Positions 1 to 8,696 of a stretch of 64,000 bases of DNA are shown here, piece by piece. A program made the position numbers and the translations under genes. The notes below the pieces were generated by a model, which did no database searches, was not told where the DNA came from, and saw only the letters and a list, made by a program, of their open reading frames with translations. How positions within the stretch are numbered: the first letter of the stretch is position 1; the number at the start of each line of letters is the position of its first letter. Origin of the DNA: Rutpela maculata (lineage: Eukaryota > Arthropoda > Insecta > Coleoptera > Cerambycidae); NCBI GenBank assembly GCA_936432065.2, contig OW386292.2, positions 97,793,829 to 97,857,828 on the forward strand, in the 5' to 3' direction.

Positions 1-506
1 AAAAGCCGCGTGAAACTGCCGGATGCTAGGCGCTGACAACCTCGATGTCGTAATTTCGAGCGCACTTTTCACCAAATTGGATAGAAAGTTTGCATTCATT
101 TTAACTTTTGGCTGTACACTCAAGCTATAGTAAATTTTAACGTAGGGAAGTCTCGAGATTTGGGGTACACAAAGTATATACCCCAAATCTATCTCAGAAA
201 GAATTCGAACAATACTGTTCTGGCTATAGCCTTTTACAAGGCTGGCTCATCTCTAGCCATCGTTTATTAAACATCGAAGGACAACCCGTGTCACGGAAGG
301 AAAGGTAAGTGAGGACGAAAAAAAAAGGACAACGAGGAGAGGAGAAACCGACGCCAAGGAGTATTTCAAACAAGCGTCTATTTCTGGACGACAAACCCTA
401 AAATCATTCACAGAGAAATCGCTGCTGCCGTGAGCCAACATCCCTGGCCAACTCCAGACCATCCATGTCCAGTGCCTCGCCTCTCACCAGCTACCCACAA
501 CCTGTG
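1..506. other. Left flank of gypsy insertion, no recognised gene
   Basis: No protein is recognisable. The stretch is GC-richer towards its right end and resembles the sequence that resumes at 10721 on the other side of the gypsy element, so both are probably one pre-insertion locus. It holds a 12-bp-arm palindrome at 156-190 around a TATA-like core, and a GTAAGT splice-donor-like string near 306. Whether this is part of a host transcript or of another element cannot be decided. Confidence 0.5.
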
Positions 507-510
507 TTCC
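507..510. repeat. Target-site duplication TTCC, left copy
   Basis: TTCC lies directly before the first LTR base (TG at 511) and is repeated directly after the last LTR base, at 10721-10724. A 4-bp duplication is usual for Ty3/gypsy integration, and it fixes both element ends. Confidence 0.9.
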
Positions 511-554
511 TGTAGAAGAACGCACTACCGGGCGTCAAAATGACGCGACACCAA

Positions 555-560
555 TTTATT
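555..560 (-). promoter_or_regulatory. AATAAA polyadenylation signal in 3' LTR
   Basis: On the minus strand this reads AATAAA about 45 bases before the LTR end, a sensible position for the end of the element transcript. The same hexamer and its downstream context are kept in the diverged LTR at about 52.68 kb, which supports function. The counterpart in the 5' LTR is at 8741-8746. Confidence 0.6.
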
Positions 561-1842
561 TCTCAGGGGGCGCCAGTCGCGTATTACCCCGTTCTTCTAC
601 CTCCCAGGCGGGTTCGAGATAAGATGACTTCGGTAGCCGAAAAGCGGGACCAAGGCTGCACTACCACAGATCGGAAACTACGCTCTCTCTGGACCCGAAT
701 TCCCTCGTTAGGGGTTTAGGCACCTCTTAATTTCCTGAATTTTTGCATAAAAAAATCCCAACCGAAGAATTTCTCTGCGGAGGGATTAGTTTTGGTACGC
801 GAAAATCACGTTTTGGTCCATTAATAACGGAATATATTTCTCAAAAAACGCATAAAAAAATCCCTATCGAACCTCCGTAAAACAACCAGAAGGTCGAACG
901 TTAATGCGAATTAACTCGACACATCCGGTTTTCTATACGAAAGTTCCAGGGATTATAGACCGTCAACAGGCCTCAAGATCAATTAAGAAACATTAGTTCA
1001 AAGAATCCGTTTATTTAACAGAATTGGTTATACAAAATTCTCAAGAAAGAATCGTGCCTTCCCCAATCAAGGTAGTGACTTTCAGACCATACAAGCGAGA
1101 GCGCTCGCGCTAACGATCGATTAGGTAGAAAAGATTCATACGTACCTTCTCAGAATCAAAATGTGAGCTTTTAGAATCATTTCAGACTCTGGGTAAATGA
1201 ATAATTAAGGCTGACTGAAATTAACTTAAAAAAGTTTTACTAAATGAATTTAGTTTCGCTAGAGACTACCTAGCTTTAAAGTTCTTGTATCGTGGAAATT
1301 CACGTACTCAAACACATTCAGAGGACTTATTACTGCATAAGTTGAGTGGCGTTCGATCAGTCCACGACTTACTAACCCTTATCACAGTCGATTAATAATA
1401 TCGATTTGGCAGCGTCTCACCTTCGAGCGACTATTAGGCAAAATTGAATTTTTGGATTTTTATGCACAAGGCGTTTTCCTCTATAACTTTGTCATTTGAA
1501 AAGCCCCGTTATTGGCTTTTCTACCATCGCTTTGTCTGGACTACTCAACGCGCTCGACCAAATTGCGAGCCGCTGAGTCAATCCAAACTCTTTCCATGCG
1601 AGAAACCGGCCTTGTACATGTGCATTGATTTTTATCGATTTTTGCTTATCGGCACTACGCCGGCTTTGACAAAATCTTCTATTTTGCCTTTTGGATGCAG
1701 TGCATCGTTAAAATTTTATGCTCATACTTTAGAATTGTGCTTTCAATGACCGTACCTCAAAGGTCAATTGTCTTTGGTTGAGGAATAAAAAATAAAAAAT
1801 AATTTAAAGTATATTTTCGTGGTACTTTTTAAACTGACTTCG

Positions 1843-2232
1843 TGGTACTTTTGAAAAATCCATTTTAAGACCAATTTTAGCGTACTTTTGAAAAATCGAT
1901 TTTCGAGCCAAATTTCAAGGTACTTTTGAAAAACTAATCTGCGGGTGAAATTTTGGCGTACTTTTGAAAAATCGATTTTCAAGCCAAATTTCAAGGTACT
2001 TTTGAAAAGTTAATCTGCGGGTGAAATTTTGGCGTACTTTTGAAAAATTGATTTTCAAGCCAAATTTCAAGGTACTTTTGAAAAGTTAATCTGCGGGTGA
2101 AATTTTGGCGTACTTTTGAAAAATCGATCTTCAAGCCAAATTTCAACGCAGTTTTGAAAAATTAGTCTGCAAGTGAAACTTTGGCGTACTTTCGATAAAT
2201 CGATTCTTGGGCCAAATTTTGACGCCCTTCCA
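1843..2232. repeat. 76-bp tandem repeat array within LTR
   Basis: Units restart near 1919, 1995, 2071 and about 2146, each a pair of half-units built around 'GTACTTTTGAAAA'. The array drifts in sequence towards its right end. The same array is present in the other LTR at about 10028-10417. It lies towards the start of the LTR in element orientation, i.e. probably U3. Confidence 0.9.
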
Positions 2233-2535
2233 AAAATATTATTTTTCAAAGTCCAATTTATGGTACCTTTGAAAAAGTATATTATTCATAAATCTTTGTC
2301 ATTATATACTTCTACTCTGATATTCTGAACCAAAAACATTTTTCCTAAGTGAAAATTCGGTGTTTCTTCGAATTTTCACCTGGTCATTTCCAACGCCTTA
2401 TAGAACCCAAAACGGCCCTTGTGGACTGATCTGCGCCTCTGCAGACTCCCAAAAATGTCTTTAAATGAAATTTTTGCCTAAGTCGAATTTTGATTATGTC
2501 TTCAACTTAGGACGATTTTGGAGAGTTCTACAACA

Positions 2536-2547
2536 CTCCCCTCCTTT
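2536..2547 (-). promoter_or_regulatory. Polypurine tract
   Basis: On the minus strand the 12 bases directly before the 3' LTR read AAAGGAGGGGAG. An uninterrupted purine run touching the LTR is the expected primer for plus-strand synthesis. Confidence 0.85.
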
Positions 2548-3967
2548 GGTTGAATCTTTTCTACTCATCGATTGCCATTAATTTCCATATTCACTTGTAT
2601 GTCTGTATGCCTTCATTTGACGGTCTGACCTATGGTACAGATGTTTAAAAATAACGGCCTTAATTGGGGCAGACGGCTGATTCGCCTATCTAACTTAAAA
2701 ATAAATACATTTTTTAAACAATACGCCAAGTTGATACAACATTTTTATCAACTTAATTACACCCGCGTCGAGGTGCGAAGCGAAGCGAAGCGTAGCACAA
2801 TTTTGATTTAGCGTCCACTCTCACTAATTCGTTGCACTCGCTTTTTTGCCCTGGTCTCGCTCTTGCTTAACTTCGGCCCTTTCTAGAAGAGGCTGTCTAT
2901 ATCTCCATGCCGCAGCTTGGACGGTCCTCGCCTTTGAGTTCCAGACTTCACCATGCCGCGCCCTTGCGACAGGCTGGGTCATCTTTCCATTTCTGCACAT
3001 GGAAAATGCAGTTCTGCAACTAGATTGACTTTTTAGTAAGTCGTCGACTGGGACGCGTCGACTAACAAACACAATGTGTTGTTTTTAATGAAATATTTTT
3101 CTAACATGAATTTTGTTAACTTATAATGGTTAGAAATTGGTTCTTCGTAAGGTAGATTGAATCGGCTTACGATACTCGTGCGGTCATCACTACTTTGTGA
3201 AAAAAATATAAAAAAAAAAAATTGAAGCGTTTTCTTGAGCGAAGAACGGCTTCTGAAACTCGTCTCGTAGTTTCTACTTCGTAAGGTAGATTAAATCGGC
3301 TTACGATACTCGTGCGGTCATCACGACTTGTAAAAAAAAGTATAAAAAAAATTGAAGCGTCTTCTTGAGTGAAGAACGGCTTCTGAAACTCGTCTCGTAG
3401 TTTCTACTTCGTAAGGTAGATTAAATCGGCTTACGATACTCGTGCGGTCATCACGACTTGTGAAAAAAGTATAAAAAAAAAAAAAATCGAAGCGTCTTCT
3501 TGAGCGAAGAACGGCTTCTGAAACTCGTCTCGTAGTTTCTACTTCGTAAGGTAGATTAAATCGGCTTACGATACTCGTGCGGTCATCACTACTTTGTGAA
3601 AAAAGTATAAAAAAAAATTGAAGCGTCTTCTTGAGCGAAGAACGGCTTCTGAAACTCGTAGTTTCCATTTGGGGTATACGTTAATTTTGTTGACTTAAAA
3701 TGATTAAAATAGAAGTTGTCTTCTTGCATAAGAAAAACAGCTTCCGAAACTCGTACTGATTCGTACTTATGCCTACGTCCATTACTCGAACTTGGCGGCT
3801 CTCGCTCTTGAGAAGCTAGGCTTACCGGATCGCGCTCTTGCGTCGGGTTCGCCGTCTTTCCATGTCTGCTCATGGAGTAGACTTTAAATTTTCGATTCGA
3901 CCGCATATAGGTCAAAATCGCTACTTAGAATTTTGAGAAAAAATATAAAAAAAAGCGAAAACGGCTA
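2548..3967 (-). other. Non-coding internal region between pol and 3' LTR
   Basis: About 1.4 kb with no recognisable protein. It contains a GCGAAGC-type microsatellite near 2775, two related blocks (about 2830-3030 and 3760-3900) sharing 'TCTTTCCAT.TCTGC.CATGG', and the tandem array at 3143-3669. Retrotransposons with an env gene carry it here; none is seen. Confidence 0.7.
3143..3669. repeat. About 130-bp tandem repeat, four copies
   Basis: Units begin with CTTCGTAAGGTAGATT at 3143, 3277, 3407 and 3542 (periods 134, 130 and 135). Length differences come from A-runs in each unit. The open stretches read across it on the minus strand are just translations of the repeat. Confidence 0.95.
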
Positions 3968-4390
3968 TTAGCCGTGGTCGACCTCAGAAATATCTAGAGG
4001 TGACTCTTCTATATCTGGCTCATCTCGAGCATCTTCGGGATCTCGACTTATTACATCCGGCTCATCTTGAGCACTTGCGGGAACATTGATTTGAACTAGT
4101 GTGGTATCGCTACGTCGCTCTGACCTGGGCGCGATCTCATTGTCTGATGAGGAAGCGTCGTCACTAAGATGAATTTCATCCGGACTATCTTCTGATTCTT
4201 CAGACAATTCCAATTCAACATCGGGGTCTCCCTTAGGTGCCGGCCTGATGGCATCGACATGTAATCTCGTCGAAGTTACCCCCTTGTGAATGAGGTAAAC
4301 TTCATTAGACAATCTCTTTAAAACCTTGTGTGGCCCACTCCACGACGGTGTGAAGGTATGATCCTTCCTGATCCTTTTAGTCATTACCAT
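3968..4390 (-). CDS. Integrase C-terminal tail of gypsy pol, after an in-frame stop
   Basis: 140 codons that continue the pol frame after the TGA at 4394-4396. The first 50 residues look like the small beta-barrel region that ends gypsy integrases (basic, with a W-S-G-P segment followed by a hydrophobic strand and R-L-H-V). The remainder is strongly acidic, rich in D, E and S, with no recognisable chromodomain. It has no start signal of its own and would be made only by readthrough of the upstream TGA, so it is best read as the severed end of pol. Confidence 0.75.
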   Translation of the reverse strand: MVMTKRIRKDHTFTPSWSGPHKVLKRLSNEVYLIHKGVTSTRLHVDAIRPAPKGDPDVELELSEESEDSPDEIHLSDDASSSDNEIAPRSERRSDTTLVQINVPASAQDEPDVISRDPEDARDEPDIEESPLDISEVDHG

Positions 4391-4393
4391 ATC

Positions 4394-7300
4394 TCACACT
4401 TTATATACGACCGGCGTTACCGCCACTTTGGGCGCGTAACGCCATTGGTAATTTGTTTGATTTTTACGAATCTCCTTGACTCTTTCAAGGCGGGGAACGT
4501 CCGCTTGATTACGACGCTCTTGTCTATAAGCGAACATATTCCAATCACCAATCTGCGGTAATTCATAGCCGAGTACTACGAAACTGGGCGTATGCCCCGT
4601 AGCGGCGTTTTTTCTTGTTCTCAAGATATATGCCATCTGACTAACATGTCGATCCCACTCGTCGTTGGGTGAACCATATAATAAGGTTTTTAAGATCTTC
4701 TTAGCTTCTTGCACCCTCCTTTCTATTGGATTGGCCTGTTGGTGGTAAGCTGCTGTGAAGAATCTTTCAATATTGTTACGTGTACAGAACGTATCGTAAA
4801 AGCCGGAATTGAAGTGGCCTCCCTGGTCGGAAATGATGACCCTCGGAACGCCATATCTCGCCACTAGTTCCTCTTCGATAAATTGTGCTATTGTTTTTCC
4901 ACTGACTTGGGTGAACGCCTTGGCTTCGACCCACTTACTAAATACATCCTCTACCATTAATATATATCGGTTATCTGCATCTTTGGTTCGCTGAAGCGGT
5001 CCGATTACATCGACGCTTAGAACTTCGAACGGATGCGATGGAGCATGGCTTCTGAGAGGAGCCTTCGGTTGTGATTGTCTGCTTTTTACGGAATTACAAA
5101 TAATGCACTCATTTAAATATTTGTTAACTAGTCTCGACAAATTATTAAAATAATAGCGGCCCGAGATGATTCTAACAGTTTCATCGCGGCCGGGGTGACC
5201 TACTTCCGGTCGGTCGTGAAAATGAGATATTACTCTCATGACCATACGTTTTGGTACGTATAATTTTTCTATAACATTTTCGCCTCTTGTCCAAAGTGTG
5301 CCGCCTATCACTTGTCTTGTATTGACGAATTTCACCTCTGCCTCGGTTTTATCTGCTTGTCTCACTAGAGTATTCCATCGTTCGATTTGGTCTTGGATAT
5401 CTCTGGAGTGCGATTGCGCTTCTCTGACCTGATCGTTTAATTCCAATGTGGTAATTACTGATATTCGTTCCTTGTACGAGAATTTTGGTGGATACATTCT
5501 CTCCTCTTCGTCGTCTGCTTCGACGTTCGGGCCTTGAGGATTTCTGCTCAAATAGTCTGCCAATATATTTTCCTTGCCGGGACAATGTTCTATTGTGAAG
5601 CTGTATTCCTGAAGTAATAATGACCAACGTGTAAATTTCGTTTTCCCGTCCTTATGCTTATTTAACCATAGTAAAGCTCGATTGTCGGTTTTGACTATAA
5701 ATGGACGGTCTGCCAAATATATTTTGTATTTCCTTATATAATTAACGACGCTCAAACATTCCAATTCATTGATATGGTATTTTCTCTCCGTCGGAGATAA
5801 CGTATTACTAGCATAAGAGACGATGTGCTTCTGGTCATTATCCCCCAATTGATATAATACTGCAGATAATCCTATTAAGGATGCGTCCGTCTGAAGTATG
5901 AACATTTTATTGAAATCTGGCCGGTGCAGTCCTAGAGGTTTATTTAATACCTCTTTCAGTAGGATAAAGGATTCTTGGGTTTCTGTATTCCACTTATAGC
6001 GCCAGTCCTTCGAGAGTAGTCGGGTCAAGGGCTTAGTAATTATTGCAACATTCGGGATATATTCACGTACCCAATTACATAAGCCAAGGAAACTCTGAAG
6101 CTGGCGCCTTGTCGTAGGCACAGGATAGTTCTGTATCTGCAGAATATGTTTTTCTAAAGGTTGAGTAGTATTGGCATTTATCTTATGCCCGAGATAGGTT
6201 ATACTAGATGTGGCTACCACACATTTTTCTGGTGACACTTTTAAATTATGTAAATGTAGGCGTTCAAAGACGGCTCTCAGATGGTTTACATGCTGATTTA
6301 TATTTTCACTGTAGATGATAATATCATCGAGATATACTTTGCAGAAATGATGCAAGTAGCCGGTCAATACGTCTCTTGCCATAAATTTTTGGAATGTACA
6401 TGGAGCGGTCTTCAATCCGAAAGGCATCACGTTAAATCGGTAAGATGCTCCATCTAATGTTGTAAACGTAGAATAGTTTTTTGACGACTCCTCAAGAGGG
6501 ATTTGCCAATATCCGCTCTTGAGGTCCAACACCGTAAATATGTTGGCGTTTCCTAGATCCTTTATACTCTCGTATATCTTTGGTAAGACGGATGCTTCGT
6601 CTTCCGTTACTTCATTTAAGTGACGATAATCAATGCAGAAGCGAGGCTTCTTGCCGGGCCTTTCAATTATAATGGGAGGCGAACTGTACTGAGCGGTACT
6701 CGGTTCTATGACCCCGGCTTTCAGCATCTCTTCAATTTGATCGTACATAACTTTTTTCTTAGTAGGAGACATAGGGTAGGGTTTGATATTGAACGGGCGG
6801 TCGTCTTTAACTTTTATTTTATGTTTCGTTGTCACCGTGGTAGCTTGGGTAGGCACCGCGGTGAACAATTCAGCGAATTCCTCGAATAGAGGTTTTAAAT
6901 TATCGTTTCCGATGATCAGTTCTTCGGGAAGCCGGCATTGCTTCCTTGCTTGATGTGCCGCTTGATTCCAGAAGACGGTTATTCGCTCTTCAGTGCCGAC
7001 GTAGACACATTTACGTTGATAATCGAATACGACATTGTGAGCATATAAAAACGGGGCTCCCAGAATGAGCTCTTCATTTAAATTTTGAATGACCTGAAAC
7101 GTGGTCTGAAAGGGTACATCTAGTACATTAACGTTCATGGTCGTAGTCCCGAGGGATTCTACTAAACCATCGCCACAAGCCATAACAAACGTTTGGGGAG
7201 CTGTAAGTTGATCAATGTCGTTCAAAAATTTCGGTTGGATAATATTCCTTGTCGAACCTGTATCCAATAAAGCGTTAACCGCTCGATTATTAATTATAAT

Positions 7301-7441
7301 CTTAATGCGAGGCAGAGGGAAAGCGTCGTTGGTTTGATTGATAGATTCTAATGGAGTGAATCGGTGGGGAGATAGGTTGACTTCTTGATCCTTAAACAGG
7401 TAATTAAGGTCAGGAAGGTCATCGAAGTTTTTTAATTTAAA
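4394..7441 (-). CDS. pol: Gypsy pol: protease, RT, RNase H, integrase
   Basis: Open in the -1 frame from the slippery site down to a TGA. Counting from the leucine codon of the protease motif (7265-7267): protease DTGS at residues 2-5; RT first catalytic Asp at 248 and YLDD at 312-315; RNase H D462, E504, D529; integrase zinc finger H685, H692, C722, C725; catalytic D754, D815, E850 (34 residues between the last two). All catalytic residues are present, so the enzyme core looks functional. The 58 codons upstream of DTGS are open and link to the frameshift site, so translation as a Gag-Pol fusion is expected. The frame ends at TGA 4394-4396, where related integrases continue into the C-terminal domain. 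Confidence 0.93.
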   Translation of the reverse strand, partial: FKLKNFDDLPDLNYLFKDQEVNLSPHRFTPLESINQTNDAFPLPRIKIIINNRAVNALLDTGSTRNIIQPKFLNDIDQLTAPQTFVMACGDGLVESLGTTTMNVNVLDVPFQTTFQVIQNLNEELILGAPFLYAHNVVFDYQRKCVYVGTEERITVFWNQAAHQARKQCRLPEELIIGNDNLKPLFEEFAELFTAVPTQATTVTTKHKIKVKDDRPFNIKPYPMSPTKKKVMYDQIEEMLKAGVIEPSTAQYSSPPIIIERPGKKPRFCIDYRHLNEVTEDEASVLPKIYESIKDLGNANIFTVLDLKSGYWQIPLEESSKNYSTFTTLDGASYRFNVMPFGLKTAPCTFQKFMARDVLTGYLHHFCKVYLDDIIIYSENINQHVNHLRAVFERLHLHNLKVSPEKCVVATSSITYLGHKINANTTQPLEKHILQIQNYPVPTTRRQLQSFLGLCNWVREYIPNVAIITKPLTRLLSKDWRYKWNTETQESFILLKEVLNKPLGLHRPDFNKMFILQTDASLIGLSAVLYQLGDNDQKHIVSYASNTLSPTERKYHINELECLSVVNYIRKYKIYLADRPFIVKTDNRALLWLNKHKDGKTKFTRWSLLLQEYSFTIEHCPGKENILADYLSRNPQGPNVEADDEEERMYPPKFSYKERISVITTLELNDQVREAQSHSRDIQDQIERWNTLVRQADKTEAEVKFVNTRQVIGGTLWTRGENVIEKLYVPKRMVMRVISHFHDRPEVGHPGRDETVRIISGRYYFNNLSRLVNKYLNECIICNSVKSRQSQPKAPLRSHAPSHPFEVLSVDVIGPLQRTKDADNRYILMVEDVFSKWVEAKAFTQVSGKTIAQFIEEELVARYGVPRVIISDQGGHFNSGFYDTFCTRNNIERFFTAAYHQQANPIERRVQEAKKILKTLLYGSPNDEWDRHVSQMAYILRTRKNAATGHTPSFVVLGYELPQIGDWNMFAYRQERRNQADVPRLERVKEIRKNQTNYQWRYAPKVAVTPVVYKV

Positions 7442-8646
7442 CTTCTTGCTTCGGAGCTTCCTCGAGGGTCGCTTCGAGCCTGCTGGGGCCTGGTAGGCGG
7501 GGCTGGTACAGTTCGGCCTGGGCCATCGCCTCTGACCCCCGCTTGGTTTCCCGTATTCATATTACGATAGGGATTGTTTGGGCATTCCGCATGAAAATGC
7601 CACTGCTCCGTTGGGCAATATCTGCAAGGGCGATACGGGACTCGGGAGTTCCTTACGTCTCCAGTACCCCTTCTCGGTATATCCCCTCTAGGCAGCGAGG
7701 AAATATTATTTGCAAAATGCACCCTTGGTGCTGGCGGATTATCTCTTCTTTGAGATCCATTGAATGGTGTCCTAGATGCACCAAAGGAACTGGAGGACGG
7801 CTTCGCTAATGCGGAGGGTTCCGTTCTCCAGTTACTGCTCGATTGCTGATTCCCTTGAGCTGAAGCGGTAGAGGTGGACGCTTCTCGGTCTTTGCTTTTC
7901 TTTGCATTTTGCAGAATCTCGAATTCTTTATTCTCATCCATGATTTTGGCCATTTGTTCGGTCATCGTCACTAGTGTATTTGTATCTAGTATGACGGCAC
8001 TCTTTAGGAGCATTTTCATATCAGGTCTCAACTGATTGAAGATGGTAGCCGCCTTCATCGCCTCCGGCTTAAACGGATCGATCCTCTTGAAGAGGCATAC
8101 CTTCCTGGAAATAAATACTGACGTATTTTCCTCGGCATCTTGTTTCTTGCCATATAAATTAGCTACTGCTTCGGTGAGTACTTCACCTGAATCATAACGG
8201 CTTCTGAACCGCTCGAGGAATAGAGGATACGTGGTAATTAGGGTTCGATATTGTTCGAACCATTTCTTAGCATCATCTTTGAGCTGTTCTGATATTTTAT
8301 ATAGTCGGTCGTTATCCTGCGTAATTCGTACTCGGACGAAAAATTCCTCCATTTGATAAATGAAGGTTTCAGGGTCTTCGTGTTCGAAGCCATGAAATTC
8401 CGCATTTGGATGCTTCGACCGATACTTATGCTCGTGCGTGGCTTCGCTTAGAGCTTTGGCAAGACCTGCTGCCATTTGGGCGAACACTTGTTCTGAGGAG
8501 GGCTGTATGACTCCTTCAGTGGTACTCGGGCCAACCCCCGAACTACCCAGTACATCCTCCGCGCACGGCCTCTCTAACCCTCTAGAGACGTTGTCCATCA
8601 CAGATGTCGGCTCGTCGTAAAACTGGAAAGGCGTTGATTCATCCAT
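7432..8646 (-). CDS. gag: Gypsy gag polyprotein
   Basis: 404 residues. Residues about 80-230 match the retrotransposon gag/capsid pattern: a DPETF-type motif at 91-95, then an aromatic-rich helical block with W129 and F130. Residues 250-335 are a low-complexity S/P/R-rich linker. A zinc knuckle follows with C341, C344, H350, C355 (C-X2-C-X5-H-X4-C, one residue longer than the classical knuckle). The ATG is only 32 bases after the primer-binding site, giving a very short leader, and is the first ATG in that leader. The last codons overlap pol in the -1 frame. Confidence 0.92.
   Translation of the reverse strand: MDESTPFQFYDEPTSVMDNVSRGLERPCAEDVLGSSGVGPSTTEGVIQPSSEQVFAQMAAGLAKALSEATHEHKYRSKHPNAEFHGFEHEDPETFIYQMEEFFVRVRITQDNDRLYKISEQLKDDAKKWFEQYRTLITTYPLFLERFRSRYDSGEVLTEAVANLYGKKQDAEENTSVFISRKVCLFKRIDPFKPEAMKAATIFNQLRPDMKMLLKSAVILDTNTLVTMTEQMAKIMDENKEFEILQNAKKSKDREASTSTASAQGNQQSSSNWRTEPSALAKPSSSSFGASRTPFNGSQRRDNPPAPRVHFANNISSLPRGDIPRRGTGDVRNSRVPYRPCRYCPTEQWHFHAECPNNPYRNMNTGNQAGVRGDGPGRTVPAPPTRPQQARSDPRGSSEARSLN
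7435..7441 (-). promoter_or_regulatory. Slippery heptamer TTTAAAT for -1 frameshifting
   Basis: The gag codons TTA AAT, preceded by T, form X-XXY-YYZ (TTTAAAT). The gag stop TAA follows at once. Slipping back one base places TTT AAA in the P and A sites and enters the pol frame, which is open on both sides. No downstream pseudoknot was worked out. Confidence 0.8.
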
Positions 8647-8678
8647 ATCCTTTCCAGAAAGCCCTGCTGACTAACAAC

Positions 8679-8696
8679 GCCCCACGTTGGGCGCCA
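8679..8696 (-). promoter_or_regulatory. Primer-binding site, tRNA-Lys type
   Basis: On the minus strand, directly after the 5' LTR, the sequence reads TGGCGCCCAACGTGGGGC. This is the 18-nt PBS known for the tRNA-Lys1,2 3' end in several retroviruses. Spacing to the LTR is zero. Confidence 0.85.

Larger units (their letters stand above)
511..2535 (-). repeat. 3' LTR of the gypsy element
   Basis: 2025 bp, TG...CA ends with short inverted termini (TGTAGAA / TTCTACA). It is identical by eye to 8697-10720 apart from a single T indel in the segment after the 101-codon open stretch. It contains a 76-bp tandem array (about 1843-2232). Small open stretches inside it on either strand have no recognisable product and are treated as non-coding. 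Confidence 0.95.

Noticed and set aside
1444..1749. 101-codon open stretch in the LTR (repeated at 9630-9935)
   Set aside because: Identical in both LTRs because the LTRs are identical. No start context, domain or conservation beyond the LTR itself.
3321..3915. Open stretches on the minus strand across 3.3-3.9 kb
   Set aside because: They are translations of the 130-bp tandem repeat and repeat the same peptide; not a gene and not an envelope.
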